55,749 bases of DNA from SIG440 sp045646865 (GTDB taxonomy: Bacteria > Bacillota > Clostridia > Monoglobales > Monoglobaceae). Every line of letters starts with the position of its first letter. The stretch's first letter is position 1. Below, one piece after another: positions 14,343 to 23,387 of this stretch. Below the pieces are notes generated by a model, which was given only the letters and a program-made list of their open reading frames with translations, was not told the origin of the DNA and searched no databases. Location of the stretch: positions 1-55,749 of the forward strand of contig JAZRLM010000021.1 of the NCBI GenBank assembly GCA_045646865.1, read 5' to 3'. Both the position numbers and the translations under genes were made by a program.

Positions 14343-16571
14343 ATGTCATATTGGAGAGGATTTAACAAGACCGAATGGACAACTAAAATAGATGTAGCTG
14401 ATTTTATCAGGCATAACTACACACCGTATATGGGGGATGCGTCGTTCCTTAAGGGTACAACCAAACGAACCGACCGTGTTCTGGCTAAAGTTCAGGAGCT
14501 GCTGATTAAAGAAAATGAAAACGGCGGTGTTCTCAGCGTTGACCCCGACCATGTTTCGTCGCTTCTTACATTCAAGCCCGGATATGTTATCGAGGGCGAT
14601 GATATAATTATGGGTCTGCAGACCGACGAACCTCTTAAAAGAGCAGTTAACCCCTTTGCAGGCTACCGCAATGCTGTTCAGGCGTGCAAGGCATACGGCT
14701 ATGAAATCGGCAAAAATGTGGAAGACGAATTTAAATACCGTACAACCCATAACACAGGTGTGTTCCGTGTATATACAGACACAATGAAAAAGGCAAGACA
14801 CGTTGGTGTGCTGACCGGGCTGCCTGATGCATATGCCCGCGGCAGAATTATCGGTGATTACCGCAGAATTGCCCTTTACGGTATGGACTATCTTATCGAA
14901 CAGCGTCAGCTTGACAAAAAGCGGATAAGCGAAAGAGATATGACTGCTGAAAACATTCAGCTGATTGAGGATATCGCAAAACAGCTTGAATTTATGAAAC
15001 AGCTTGTAGTGATGGCAGGGGAGTACGGCTGTGATATCACACGTCCTGCAAATAATGCTATTGAGGCGGTTCAATGGCTGTATTTCGGATATCTTGGTGC
15101 AGTTAAGGAACAGAATGGTGCGGCTAACAGTATCGGCAGAATTTCTGCATTTATAGATATTTACATTCAGCGCGATATTGAAGAAGGTACTCTTGACGAA
15201 ATTTCTGCACAGGAGCTTATTGATGATCTTGTAATTAAAATGCGTCTTGTGCGTCATCTGCGCACACCCGAATATAATGACCTGTTTGCAGGAGACCCTG
15301 TATGGGTTACTTGTTCACTTGCAGGTATGACCGAAGACGGTAAGCCTATGGTTACAAAAACCTGCTTCAGATTTTTGCAGACACTTTATAACCTTGGCCC
15401 AAGTGCTGAGCCTAACATTACTGTTCTCTGGGCACAGAATTTACCTCAGGGATTTAAGGATTTTTGCGCAAAGGTTTCAATTGATACAGACTCAATACAG
15501 TATGAAAATGATGATGTTATGCGCAAGGATTTTGGCGACGACTATTCCATTGCCTGCTGTGTTTCTGCTATGAAAACAGGGAAACAGATGCAATTTTTTG
15601 GTGCAAGATGTAATCTTGCAAAGGTACTTCTTATGGCTCTTAACGGCGGTAAGGACGAAATCTACGGCGAGCAGGTTGCACCCGAGGGCAAGACCTTTGA
15701 TGATAGCAAGCCTCTTGATTATAACGAGGTAATGGATGCGTTTAAGGAATATGCTGCGTGGATGGCAAAACTGTATGTAAACACAATGAATGTTATACAT
15801 TATATGCACGACCATTATGCTTATGAAAGACTTATGATGTCACTTCATGATGCTGAGCCTGAACGTCTGATGGCGTTTGGTATAAGCGGTCTTAGTGTTC
15901 TTGCAGACAGCCTTAGTGCAATAAAGTATGCCAAGGTTACACCTGTCAAGGACGAAAGAGGCATGATTGTTGACTTCAAAACCGAAGGCGACTTCCCGAA
16001 ATACGGCAATGATGATGACCGTGCAGATGAAATTGCAAAATGGATTACAGAATTCTTCTATGCAGAACTTTGCAAGACAAAAACATATCGCGGTTCAAAA
16101 CATACACTTTCAATTTTGACAATTACATCAAACGTTGTTTACGGTAAAAAGACCGGCTCAACACCTGACGGTAGAAAAGCAGGCGAGCCTTTTGCTCCCG
16201 GTGCAAACCCAATGCACGGCAGAGATTCCGAGGGTGCTTTGGCATCACTTAACTCGGTTGCAAAGCTTTGCTATGATTGCTGTCAGGACGGTATTTCAAA
16301 TACATTTTCAATCACTCCTGAAACTCTGGGATGCGATGACAACGACCGTATAGAAAAACTTGTAGCGATTCTTGACGGATACTTTGCACAGAATGCACAT
16401 CATCTTAATGTAAATGTGCTCAACCGTCAAAAGCTGATTGATGCAATGAATGACCCAACACTTTATCCGTCGCTTACCATCCGTGTAAGCGGTTATGCTG
16501 TTAACTTTAACAAGCTGACCCGCGACAAGCAGTTGGAAGTTATTTCAAGAACATTCCACGAAAAAATGTAA
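14343..16571 (+). CDS. pflB: Formate C-acetyltransferase (pyruvate formate-lyase)
   Basis: Glycyl-radical enzyme converting pyruvate and CoA to acetyl-CoA and formate. 742 residues. The catalytic pair Cys405-Cys406 lies in SIACCVSAM, and the radical glycine is Gly717 in RVSGYAV near the C-terminus. The start ATG 14343 (MSYWRGFNKTEW) matches family N-termini; a TTG 6 nt upstream is less likely. Formate feeds 10-formyl-THF synthesis for purines, consistent with control by the ZTP riboswitch. pflA follows after 11 nt. Indicates anaerobic fermentation. Confidence 0.97.
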   Translation: MSYWRGFNKTEWTTKIDVADFIRHNYTPYMGDASFLKGTTKRTDRVLAKVQELLIKENENGGVLSVDPDHVSSLLTFKPGYVIEGDDIIMGLQTDEPLKRAVNPFAGYRNAVQACKAYGYEIGKNVEDEFKYRTTHNTGVFRVYTDTMKKARHVGVLTGLPDAYARGRIIGDYRRIALYGMDYLIEQRQLDKKRISERDMTAENIQLIEDIAKQLEFMKQLVVMAGEYGCDITRPANNAIEAVQWLYFGYLGAVKEQNGAANSIGRISAFIDIYIQRDIEEGTLDEISAQELIDDLVIKMRLVRHLRTPEYNDLFAGDPVWVTCSLAGMTEDGKPMVTKTCFRFLQTLYNLGPSAEPNITVLWAQNLPQGFKDFCAKVSIDTDSIQYENDDVMRKDFGDDYSIACCVSAMKTGKQMQFFGARCNLAKVLLMALNGGKDEIYGEQVAPEGKTFDDSKPLDYNEVMDAFKEYAAWMAKLYVNTMNVIHYMHDHYAYERLMMSLHDAEPERLMAFGISGLSVLADSLSAIKYAKVTPVKDERGMIVDFKTEGDFPKYGNDDDRADEIAKWITEFFYAELCKTKTYRGSKHTLSILTITSNVVYGKKTGSTPDGRKAGEPFAPGANPMHGRDSEGALASLNSVAKLCYDCCQDGISNTFSITPETLGCDDNDRIEKLVAILDGYFAQNAHHLNVNVLNRQKLIDAMNDPTLYPSLTIRVSGYAVNFNKLTRDKQLEVISRTFHEKM

Positions 16572-16582
16572 GGTGATACGGT

Positions 16583-17296
16583 ATGGAAGGTATTATACAT
16601 TCCTTTGAGAGCTTAGCCGCAGTTGATGGTATAGGACTTCGGTGTGCGGTGTTTCTTTCGGGGTGCCCTTTGCGCTGTGCTTACTGCCATAACCCCGACA
16701 CATGGAGCGGAGCAGGGCAGAAAACAGATGCAGAAACTCTGGTTAGAAAGATTGCCCGTTATAAGCCTTATTTTAAAGAGGATGGCGGAGTGACCTTTTC
16801 GGGCGGCGAGCCGCTTTTGCAGGCTGAGTTTTTGCAGGATTGCGTTCCGTTGCTTGGAGCTCAGGGTATTAATTATGCAATAGATACATCGGGCGCGGCA
16901 GAGCTTTTTGACTCCGTAAAGTTTGTCCTTGAAAATTCACAGATGGTTATTCTTGACCTTAAATTCTGGGATGATGATAGTTATATCAAATATACGGGCA
17001 AGGATATGAAGCATACTCTTGATATGTTGAAATACCTTGAAAGTATCAATAAGCGTGTGTGGATTCGCACGGTGATTGTTCCGGGGATAAACGACAGCGA
17101 AGATGTACTTGACAGATACATAAAACAGATAAAGGGTTATAATTGTATTGAAAAATATGAGCTTTTAGGTTTTCACACAATGGGCTTTTATAAGTACGAA
17201 AAGATGGAAATTGAAAACCCACTTGCAGAGATTTCTGACCTTGATAAAGAGGTTAAGGAACGACTGCAAAAGTATGTAAATGAACGATTTAAATAA
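16583..17296 (+). CDS. pflA: Pyruvate formate-lyase-activating enzyme
   Basis: Radical SAM enzyme that generates the glycyl radical on PflB. 237 residues. The [4Fe-4S] cluster motif is C28-x3-C32-x2-C35 in GCPLRCAYCHNPD; the GGE-type motif TFSGGEPLLQ follows. The start ATG 16583 lies 11 nt after the pflB stop, so the two are co-transcribed. A terminator follows. Confidence 0.96.
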   Translation: MEGIIHSFESLAAVDGIGLRCAVFLSGCPLRCAYCHNPDTWSGAGQKTDAETLVRKIARYKPYFKEDGGVTFSGGEPLLQAEFLQDCVPLLGAQGINYAIDTSGAAELFDSVKFVLENSQMVILDLKFWDDDSYIKYTGKDMKHTLDMLKYLESINKRVWIRTVIVPGINDSEDVLDRYIKQIKGYNCIEKYELLGFHTMGFYKYEKMEIENPLAEISDLDKEVKERLQKYVNERFK

Positions 17297-17299
17297 TCA

Positions 17300-17332
17300 A
17301 AAGGAACTGTTTTAAGGACAGTTCCTTTTTTG
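17300..17332 (+). terminator. Terminator of pflBA operon
   Basis: AAGGAACTGT and ACAGTTCCTT arms around TTTAAGG, followed by a T-run. Confidence 0.9.
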
Positions 17333-17343
17333 TATGATTTTTC

Positions 17344-17372
17344 TTGAAAAACGCATACTAACGGTATTAAAT
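17344..17372 (+). promoter_or_regulatory. Possible promoter of lonB
   Basis: TTGAAA (17344-17349), 17-bp spacer, TTAAAT (17367-17372), about 20 bp before lonB. The -10 match is weak. Confidence 0.4.
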
Positions 17373-17390
17373 TAATAAGGAGAAAACTTT

Positions 17391-19097
17391 ATGTTAAATA
17401 CAGTGACATCTTTGATGACAGTTGTGCAGTTTTTCTTTACGATAATAATAGGCATATATTTTTTATCTATGCTCAGCAGTCAATACTCCTGCAGAAATTC
17501 AATAAATAAGGACAGCACAAGGGAGCTTGAACGGCTGAAAAAACTAAATAAAATACAACTTACCGAGCCTTTAACCGAAAAGACAAGACCAAAAAAAGTA
17601 AGCGAAATTATAGGTCAGGAAGAGGGTATCAAGGCACTTCGCAGTGCTCTTTGCGGCAAAAATCCTCAACACGTATTAATTTACGGCCCTCCTGGAGTTG
17701 GCAAGACTGCGGCGGCAAGAGTAGTTTTAGCCGAGGCAAAGAAGAACCCTGAGTCACCATTTAACGAATATTCAAAATTTGTGGAGGTTGATGCCACCAT
17801 AATGCAGTATGATGAGCGAAGCATTGCCGACCCGCTTATTGGCTCGGTGCACGACCCCATATATCAGGGAGCGGGGGCATATGGTCCTGCAGGCGTGCCT
17901 CAACCAAAGGAAGGAGCGGTTACAAAGGCTCACGGCGGTGTGCTTTTTATTGACGAGATAGGCGAACTGTCATCCATACAGATGAACAAACTGTTAAAAG
18001 TGCTTGAAGACAGAAGGGTGTATTTTGACAGCGCATATTACAGCCGTGATAATAGGGAAATTCCAAAACACATTCACGAAATTTTCAGAAACGGTTTTCC
18101 TGCCGACTTCAGGCTGATAGGGGCAACGACACGGCTTCCTGAGGAAATTCCGCCCGCACTGAGGTCAAGATGTGTTGAGGTGTATTTCAGCAGCCTTTCA
18201 CGAGAGCAGATTAAAAAGATAGCTTCCGACGCGGCAAAAAAGACCGATGCTGAATTTGGCAGCGAGATATTTGATATGGTGGCGGCATTTGCCGATAACG
18301 GCAGAGATGCGGTTAATATTGTACAAACGGCTGAAAGCGTGACCAAGCTTGAAAAACGGACAAAGGTTGAGTGCTCGGATGTTGAGTGGGTAATTGAAAC
18401 AGGAAAATACAGCCCAAGGTACGAAAAGCATATGTCAAATCTACCGCGTGTGGGCAGGGTTTCGGGACTGGCGGTGTATGGCAGTTCTCAGGGGTGTATA
18501 CTTGATATCGAAGCGGTGGCTGAAAAATGCAGCAGCGGAAAAGGTCAGGTAACTGTTACCGGTGCAATCGAGGAGGAGGAAATCTCCAACAACCGTCAAA
18601 AACTGAAACGAAAAAGCAGTATTTCGTCATCGGTTAAAAATACAATAACAGTTTTGAAAAGTCAGCTTGGAATAGAGGTGGATGAATATAATATCCACAT
18701 TAACTTTCCCAATTGTGTTCCTGTTGACGGGCCTTCGGCCGGCATTGCGATTTTTTGTGCAGTGTATTCTGCAATAAAGAATATTCCCGTTGACGGAGAT
18801 ATAGCCCTGACGGGTGAACTTTCGATTTGCGGCGAAGTCTGCGGTGTGGGCGAGATTCCTTTAAAAATTAAGGCGGCAATTGAAGCAGGAGCAAAAAGGG
18901 TCATAATTCCCTCGGTAAACTGGCAGGAGAGATTTGCAGATTTCGGCATTGAAATTATATCTGTTGACAGTATATTTCAGGTGCTTGACGTGATGAAAAA
19001 GCAAAATCAGGATAAATCGGGGGGCTTTATATCAAAAAAATCAGATAATATTGGAATAATTAGTGCCGAAGGGGTTGAAATCTTCCGAAAAAAATAG
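17391..19097 (+). CDS. lonB: Membrane-anchored ATP-dependent protease LonB
   Basis: 568 residues. An N-terminal membrane segment (about residues 8-28) is followed by an AAA+ domain with Walker A GPPGVGKT (99-106) and Walker B VLFIDEIGEL. A C-terminal Lon-type protease domain has the catalytic Ser in DGPSAGIAIF and Lys in EIPLKIKAAIEAGA. It lacks the large LonA N-domain. In Bacillus LonB is forespore-associated, and sporulation genes elsewhere in the window make that role plausible. It sits just upstream of lon and ysxC, the same order as in B. subtilis. Confidence 0.92.
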   Translation: MLNTVTSLMTVVQFFFTIIIGIYFLSMLSSQYSCRNSINKDSTRELERLKKLNKIQLTEPLTEKTRPKKVSEIIGQEEGIKALRSALCGKNPQHVLIYGPPGVGKTAAARVVLAEAKKNPESPFNEYSKFVEVDATIMQYDERSIADPLIGSVHDPIYQGAGAYGPAGVPQPKEGAVTKAHGGVLFIDEIGELSSIQMNKLLKVLEDRRVYFDSAYYSRDNREIPKHIHEIFRNGFPADFRLIGATTRLPEEIPPALRSRCVEVYFSSLSREQIKKIASDAAKKTDAEFGSEIFDMVAAFADNGRDAVNIVQTAESVTKLEKRTKVECSDVEWVIETGKYSPRYEKHMSNLPRVGRVSGLAVYGSSQGCILDIEAVAEKCSSGKGQVTVTGAIEEEEISNNRQKLKRKSSISSSVKNTITVLKSQLGIEVDEYNIHINFPNCVPVDGPSAGIAIFCAVYSAIKNIPVDGDIALTGELSICGEVCGVGEIPLKIKAAIEAGAKRVIIPSVNWQERFADFGIEIISVDSIFQVLDVMKKQNQDKSGGFISKKSDNIGIISAEGVEIFRKK

Positions 19098-19161
19098 TAT
19101 AATAATACGGATAATGGGCAAAATGTTGCTATTTTGCTTGTGAAAGGAAGAAAACAGACAG

Positions 19162-21513
19162 ATGGCAAACAAAAGATATATAATGCCGCTTATCCCTTTG
19201 CGAGGAATTTCAATCTTTCCGGGGATGGTTCTGCACTTTGACGTAGGCAGAAAAAAATCAATCGCGGCTGTTGAATATGCGATGTCCGGGGACCAGATGG
19301 TGTTTCTTAGCTATCAGAAGGATATAATGACCGAAAACCCCAATAAGGACGAGGTTTCAAAAATCGGCGTTGTTGCCGAGGTTAAGCAGATTCTCCGTCT
19401 TCCTGACGGTAATTTGCGTGTGCTTGTAGAAGGTTTATTCCGTGCAGGATTGACTGTATTTGATAACGGCGATAACTTTATTCAGGCAACCGTTGTTAAG
19501 AAAAACGACATCCCGTGCAAAGACGAGCTACAGGAGCAGGTTCTTATGCGTAAGATTCAAAAGCTCCTTGAGGAATATTTTAATCTTTACGAAAAAATGA
19601 ATCCCGAAATCGCTGCCTCAATGCTTGAAATTGAGGATGCAGGCGAGCTTGCTGATATTACTGCAACAAACTTTCCGCTTAAGCCTCACGAAAAGCAGAT
19701 TATACTTGAAGAACTTCATGTTGACACCCGTATGGAAAAGCTTATTGCTTTTATGGAAAACGAGAACAATATTATGGAAATCGAGCAGGGGGTTATGTCA
19801 AAGCTCAAAACCAGCCTTGACAAAAATCAGCGAGATTACATCCTGCGTGAACAGATGAAGGTTATTCAGGAAGAGCTTGGTGATTTTGATTCAGGTCAGT
19901 CAGAGGCAGACTCCTACAGAGAGAAAATTGAGAAGAGAAACCTACCCAAAGAGGTTGTTGAAAAATTAGATGAAGAGCTTGGCAGACTGTCAAGGCTTTC
20001 GATACATTCTCAGGAGTATGGTGTTATTCAGAATTATGTTGAAACAGTTCTTGCAATGCCGTGGGAAATATCAACAGAGGAAAATTCGGATATAGAAGAA
20101 GCTAAGAAAATTCTTGACCGCGACCATTACGGTCTTGAAAAGGTTAAGGAAAGAATTCTTGAATATCTGGCGGTTAAATGCCTTGCAGAAGATACAAAAG
20201 GCTCGATTATATGCCTTGCAGGCCCTCCCGGAACGGGTAAGACCTCAATTGCTAAATCTTTGGCAGAATCATTGGGCAGAAAGTATGTCCGTGTCAGCCT
20301 TGGCGGTATTCAGAACGAGGCCGAAATCCGCGGCCACCGCAAGACCTATGTTGGTGCGATGCCCGGCAGAATTGTTAATGCAATGAAACAGGCAGGAAGC
20401 AATAATCCGTTAGTGCTTCTTGACGAGATTGACAAGATGTCAAGTGACTTCCGCGGCGACCCGTCTGCGGCTATGCTTGAAGTTCTTGACCCCGAACAAT
20501 GCAATACCTTCCGTGACCATTTTCTTGAACTGCCCTTTGACCTTTCAAAGGTGCTGTTTATCACAACGGCAAACTCGGTTGAAAATATTCCTGCACCCCT
20601 TTATGACCGTATGGATATTATCGAGATTTCGGGTTATACCGAGGACGAAAAGTTCAGCATTGCTAAAAAATACCTTCTTCCAAAGCAGAGAAAGCAAAAC
20701 GGTTTGACCGCAAAAATGCTTAAAATTCCCGACAATACAATGAGATTGATTATTGAAGGCTATACCCGTGAATCGGGTGTCCGTACTCTTGAACGCAAAC
20801 TCGGTGCAATATGCCGTAATGCTGCAAAGGAAATTGTGGAAGAAAAGAAAGAAAGTATAACTGTCAGCGAAAAGGTTTTAAAGAAGTATCTGGGAGGTCG
20901 CGTTTACCTTTATGAGCATATGTCAGAGTCAAATCTGGTAGGTGCCGCAACAGGTCTTGCGTGGACCCAGACAGGCGGTGATACCCTTTATATCGAGGTT
21001 AATACGATGAAGGGAAATGGCAAACTTGAGCTTACAGGAAACCTTGGAGATGTGATGAAGGAATCAGCACGGGCGGCGCTCAGCTTTATCCGTGCAAATG
21101 CAGATGTGTTTGAAATCAATTCTGATTTTTACAAGGATAAGGATATTCACGTTCACGTGCCGGAGGGTGCAATCCCCAAGGACGGACCATCTGCAGGTAT
21201 AACGATGGCAACGGCGATTATTTCTGCACTTTCTGGTGTGGCTGTTAACCGCAATATTGCAATGACGGGTGAAATTACTCTTCGCGGCAGAGTTCTGCCA
21301 ATCGGCGGACTGAAGGAAAAATCCTTGGCCGCATACCGTATGGGAATTCGCAAAATTATTATTCCTTATGAGAACAAAAAGGATTTTGAGGAGCTTCCCG
21401 ATAAAATAAAGAACGAGGTAGAATTTGTTTTTGCAAAGGATATGAAAACTGTTCTTGAAAATGCGCTTAGTGGAGGTAGTGAAAAATGGAATTTATCGAC
21501 ATTAAGCTGCTGA
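19162..21513 (+). CDS. lon: ATP-dependent Lon protease (LonA)
   Basis: Soluble quality-control protease of 783 residues: N-domain (PLIPLRGISIFPGMVLHFDV), AAA+ module with Walker A GPPGTGKTS and Walker B LVLLDEIDKM, and a protease domain with catalytic Ser in KDGPSAGITMA and Lys in GGLKEKSLAA. The start ATG 19162 follows AAAGGAAG. The end overlaps ysxC by 28 bp. Confidence 0.97.
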   Translation: MANKRYIMPLIPLRGISIFPGMVLHFDVGRKKSIAAVEYAMSGDQMVFLSYQKDIMTENPNKDEVSKIGVVAEVKQILRLPDGNLRVLVEGLFRAGLTVFDNGDNFIQATVVKKNDIPCKDELQEQVLMRKIQKLLEEYFNLYEKMNPEIAASMLEIEDAGELADITATNFPLKPHEKQIILEELHVDTRMEKLIAFMENENNIMEIEQGVMSKLKTSLDKNQRDYILREQMKVIQEELGDFDSGQSEADSYREKIEKRNLPKEVVEKLDEELGRLSRLSIHSQEYGVIQNYVETVLAMPWEISTEENSDIEEAKKILDRDHYGLEKVKERILEYLAVKCLAEDTKGSIICLAGPPGTGKTSIAKSLAESLGRKYVRVSLGGIQNEAEIRGHRKTYVGAMPGRIVNAMKQAGSNNPLVLLDEIDKMSSDFRGDPSAAMLEVLDPEQCNTFRDHFLELPFDLSKVLFITTANSVENIPAPLYDRMDIIEISGYTEDEKFSIAKKYLLPKQRKQNGLTAKMLKIPDNTMRLIIEGYTRESGVRTLERKLGAICRNAAKEIVEEKKESITVSEKVLKKYLGGRVYLYEHMSESNLVGAATGLAWTQTGGDTLYIEVNTMKGNGKLELTGNLGDVMKESARAALSFIRANADVFEINSDFYKDKDIHVHVPEGAIPKDGPSAGITMATAIISALSGVAVNRNIAMTGEITLRGRVLPIGGLKEKSLAAYRMGIRKIIIPYENKKDFEELPDKIKNEVEFVFAKDMKTVLENALSGGSEKWNLSTLSC

Positions 21514-22094
21514 TGACGGCTGTAAGGTCTGAACAGTATCCTGATGAAAGCCTTCCCGAGATTGCGCTTGTAGGGCGCTCGAATGTGGGCAAGTCATCCC
21601 TTATAAACTGCCTTGCCAACCGCAAGAATATTGCAAGGACAAGCAGTACCCCGGGCAAAACCGCAACCATAAATTTTTATGAGATTGCAGGTAAGTACCG
21701 AATCGTTGACCTTCCTGGCTATGGCTATGCAAAGGTGTCAAAGCAGGAGAAGGAAAAATGGGGGGATATGATAGAAGGCTATCTTTCAAACAGACAAAGC
21801 CTTGTTCAGGTAATTCAGTTGGTGGATGCAAGACATAATCCAACCGCTGATGACAAAATGATGTTTGACTGGATAAAAAGTTATAATTACGAACCGTTGG
21901 TGGTTGCCACAAAGATTGATAAACTTAAAAAATCGCAGATTGAAGGCAACCTTACCGCAATTTATGAAGATTTGGAGCTTACCGAGGATTCGGTGCTGAT
22001 ACCGTTTTCGTCAGAAACCCGTCAGGGCAGAGAACAGGTATTGGAACTGATTGATTACATTCTTGATAGCGACGACAAAGGAAAAAGTGAGTAA
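21486..22094 (+). CDS. ysxC: Ribosome biogenesis GTP-binding protein YsxC/EngB
   Basis: TRAFAC-class GTPase of 202 residues acting in assembly of the large ribosomal subunit. Motifs: G1 GRSNVGKSS, G2 Thr in SSTPGKTATINF, G3 DLPGYGYA and G4 TKIDKL. The start ATG 21486 lies inside the end of lon after GGAGGTAG, a coupling also seen in Bacillus. hisS follows 21 nt later. Confidence 0.95.
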   Translation: MEFIDIKLLMTAVRSEQYPDESLPEIALVGRSNVGKSSLINCLANRKNIARTSSTPGKTATINFYEIAGKYRIVDLPGYGYAKVSKQEKEKWGDMIEGYLSNRQSLVQVIQLVDARHNPTADDKMMFDWIKSYNYEPLVVATKIDKLKKSQIEGNLTAIYEDLELTEDSVLIPFSSETRQGREQVLELIDYILDSDDKGKSE

Positions 22095-22115
22095 CAGAAA
22101 GGATTTTGGTGCAAG

Positions 22116-23375
22116 ATGATTACAAAACCAAGAGGTACTGAGGACGTATTGCCAAAGGACAGCAAACTGTGGCAGTACATAGAAAACACCGCAAGGGGCG
22201 TATGCGACCTTTACGGATATAAGGAGATAAGAACACCTGTTTTTGAACATACCGAACTGTTTCAGCGTGGTGTAGGAGACACAACAGACGTGGTTCAAAA
22301 GGAAATGTACACCTTTGAGGATAAGGGCGGACGTTCGATTACATTAAAGCCTGAGGGCACAGCAACCCTGGTGCGCAGTTATATCGAAAATTCCCTTTAT
22401 GCAAATCCACAGCCCACAAAACTGTGCTATATCATTCCCTGCTTCAGATATGAAAAGCCACAGTCAGGCAGACTTCGTGAATTCCATCAGTTTGGTATTG
22501 AATGCTTTGGCGCAAGTAATGCGGCAACCGATGCCGAGGTTATCTCTCTTGCAAGTATGTTCTTAAGCAAGCTTGGTCTTAAAGGGATAAGCCTTAACAT
22601 CAACAGCATTGGATGTCCTGTTTGTAAAAAGGATTACAACGAAAAGTTGAGAGCTTATTTTGAGGAATATAAGGGTGAGCTTTGCCCCACCTGCCTTGAA
22701 AGACTTGAGAAAAATCCTATGCGAATCATCGACTGCAAGTCGGAAATCTGCAGCAAAATTGCGGCAAAGGCTCCTAAAATGGTTGACCATCTTTGCGTGG
22801 AGTGTCACGACCATTTTGAAGAAACAAAGGATCGCCTTGATAATATGGGTATCGAATATACAGTTAACCCCGATATTGTAAGAGGTCTTGACTATTACAC
22901 AAAAACCGTTTTTGAATTTGTGTCTGACTGCCTTGGGGCACAGTCAACAGTTTGCGGCGGCGGACGTTACAGCGGTCTTGTTGAACAGCTTGGCGGCAAG
23001 CCTGCCGACGGCATAGGCTTTGCGGCAGGTCTTGAAAGACTGATTCTGGTAATGAAGGCACAGCAGGGCGAAAATCCCACATCAGAGGCAGGACCCGATT
23101 TGTTCATTGGTGCAATGGGCGATGCGGCTGATAAAGTGGCACAAAAGCTGATTTATGATTTAAGATTAAAAGGCGTTCACACCGAACAGGATTTGTGCGG
23201 CAGAAGTGTTAAAGCCCAGATGAAATATGCAGACAAACTTTCCGCAAAATACAGCATTGTTATCGGTGACAATGAGATTGCTGAAAATAAGGGAAGTCTT
23301 AAAAATATGGCAAACGGAGAAACTGTTGAAACAGAGCTTTCTGCAGATGCGCTGATTGCTAATATAAGAGGATAG
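22116..23375 (+). CDS. hisS: Histidyl-tRNA synthetase
   Basis: Class II synthetase of 419 residues. It starts with the family ITKPRGTEDVLP, has motif 2 in CFRYEKPQSGRLREFHQFG, the histidine-binding GLDYYTKTVFEF and motif 3 around GFAAGLERLILVM. A C-terminal anticodon-binding domain follows. ATG 22116 follows AAAGGA. It is 12 nt upstream of aspS, a hisS-aspS pairing common in Firmicutes. No T-box precedes it. Confidence 0.97.
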   Translation: MITKPRGTEDVLPKDSKLWQYIENTARGVCDLYGYKEIRTPVFEHTELFQRGVGDTTDVVQKEMYTFEDKGGRSITLKPEGTATLVRSYIENSLYANPQPTKLCYIIPCFRYEKPQSGRLREFHQFGIECFGASNAATDAEVISLASMFLSKLGLKGISLNINSIGCPVCKKDYNEKLRAYFEEYKGELCPTCLERLEKNPMRIIDCKSEICSKIAAKAPKMVDHLCVECHDHFEETKDRLDNMGIEYTVNPDIVRGLDYYTKTVFEFVSDCLGAQSTVCGGGRYSGLVEQLGGKPADGIGFAAGLERLILVMKAQQGENPTSEAGPDLFIGAMGDAADKVAQKLIYDLRLKGVHTEQDLCGRSVKAQMKYADKLSAKYSIVIGDNEIAENKGSLKNMANGETVETELSADALIANIRG

Positions 23376-23387
23376 GAGATTGAAAAT

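Noticed and set aside
14346..15257. Long open frame on the minus strand opposite pflB (about 300 codons)
   Set aside because: It lies entirely antisense to a clear pflB, has no ribosome binding site or family match, and is explained by codon bias.
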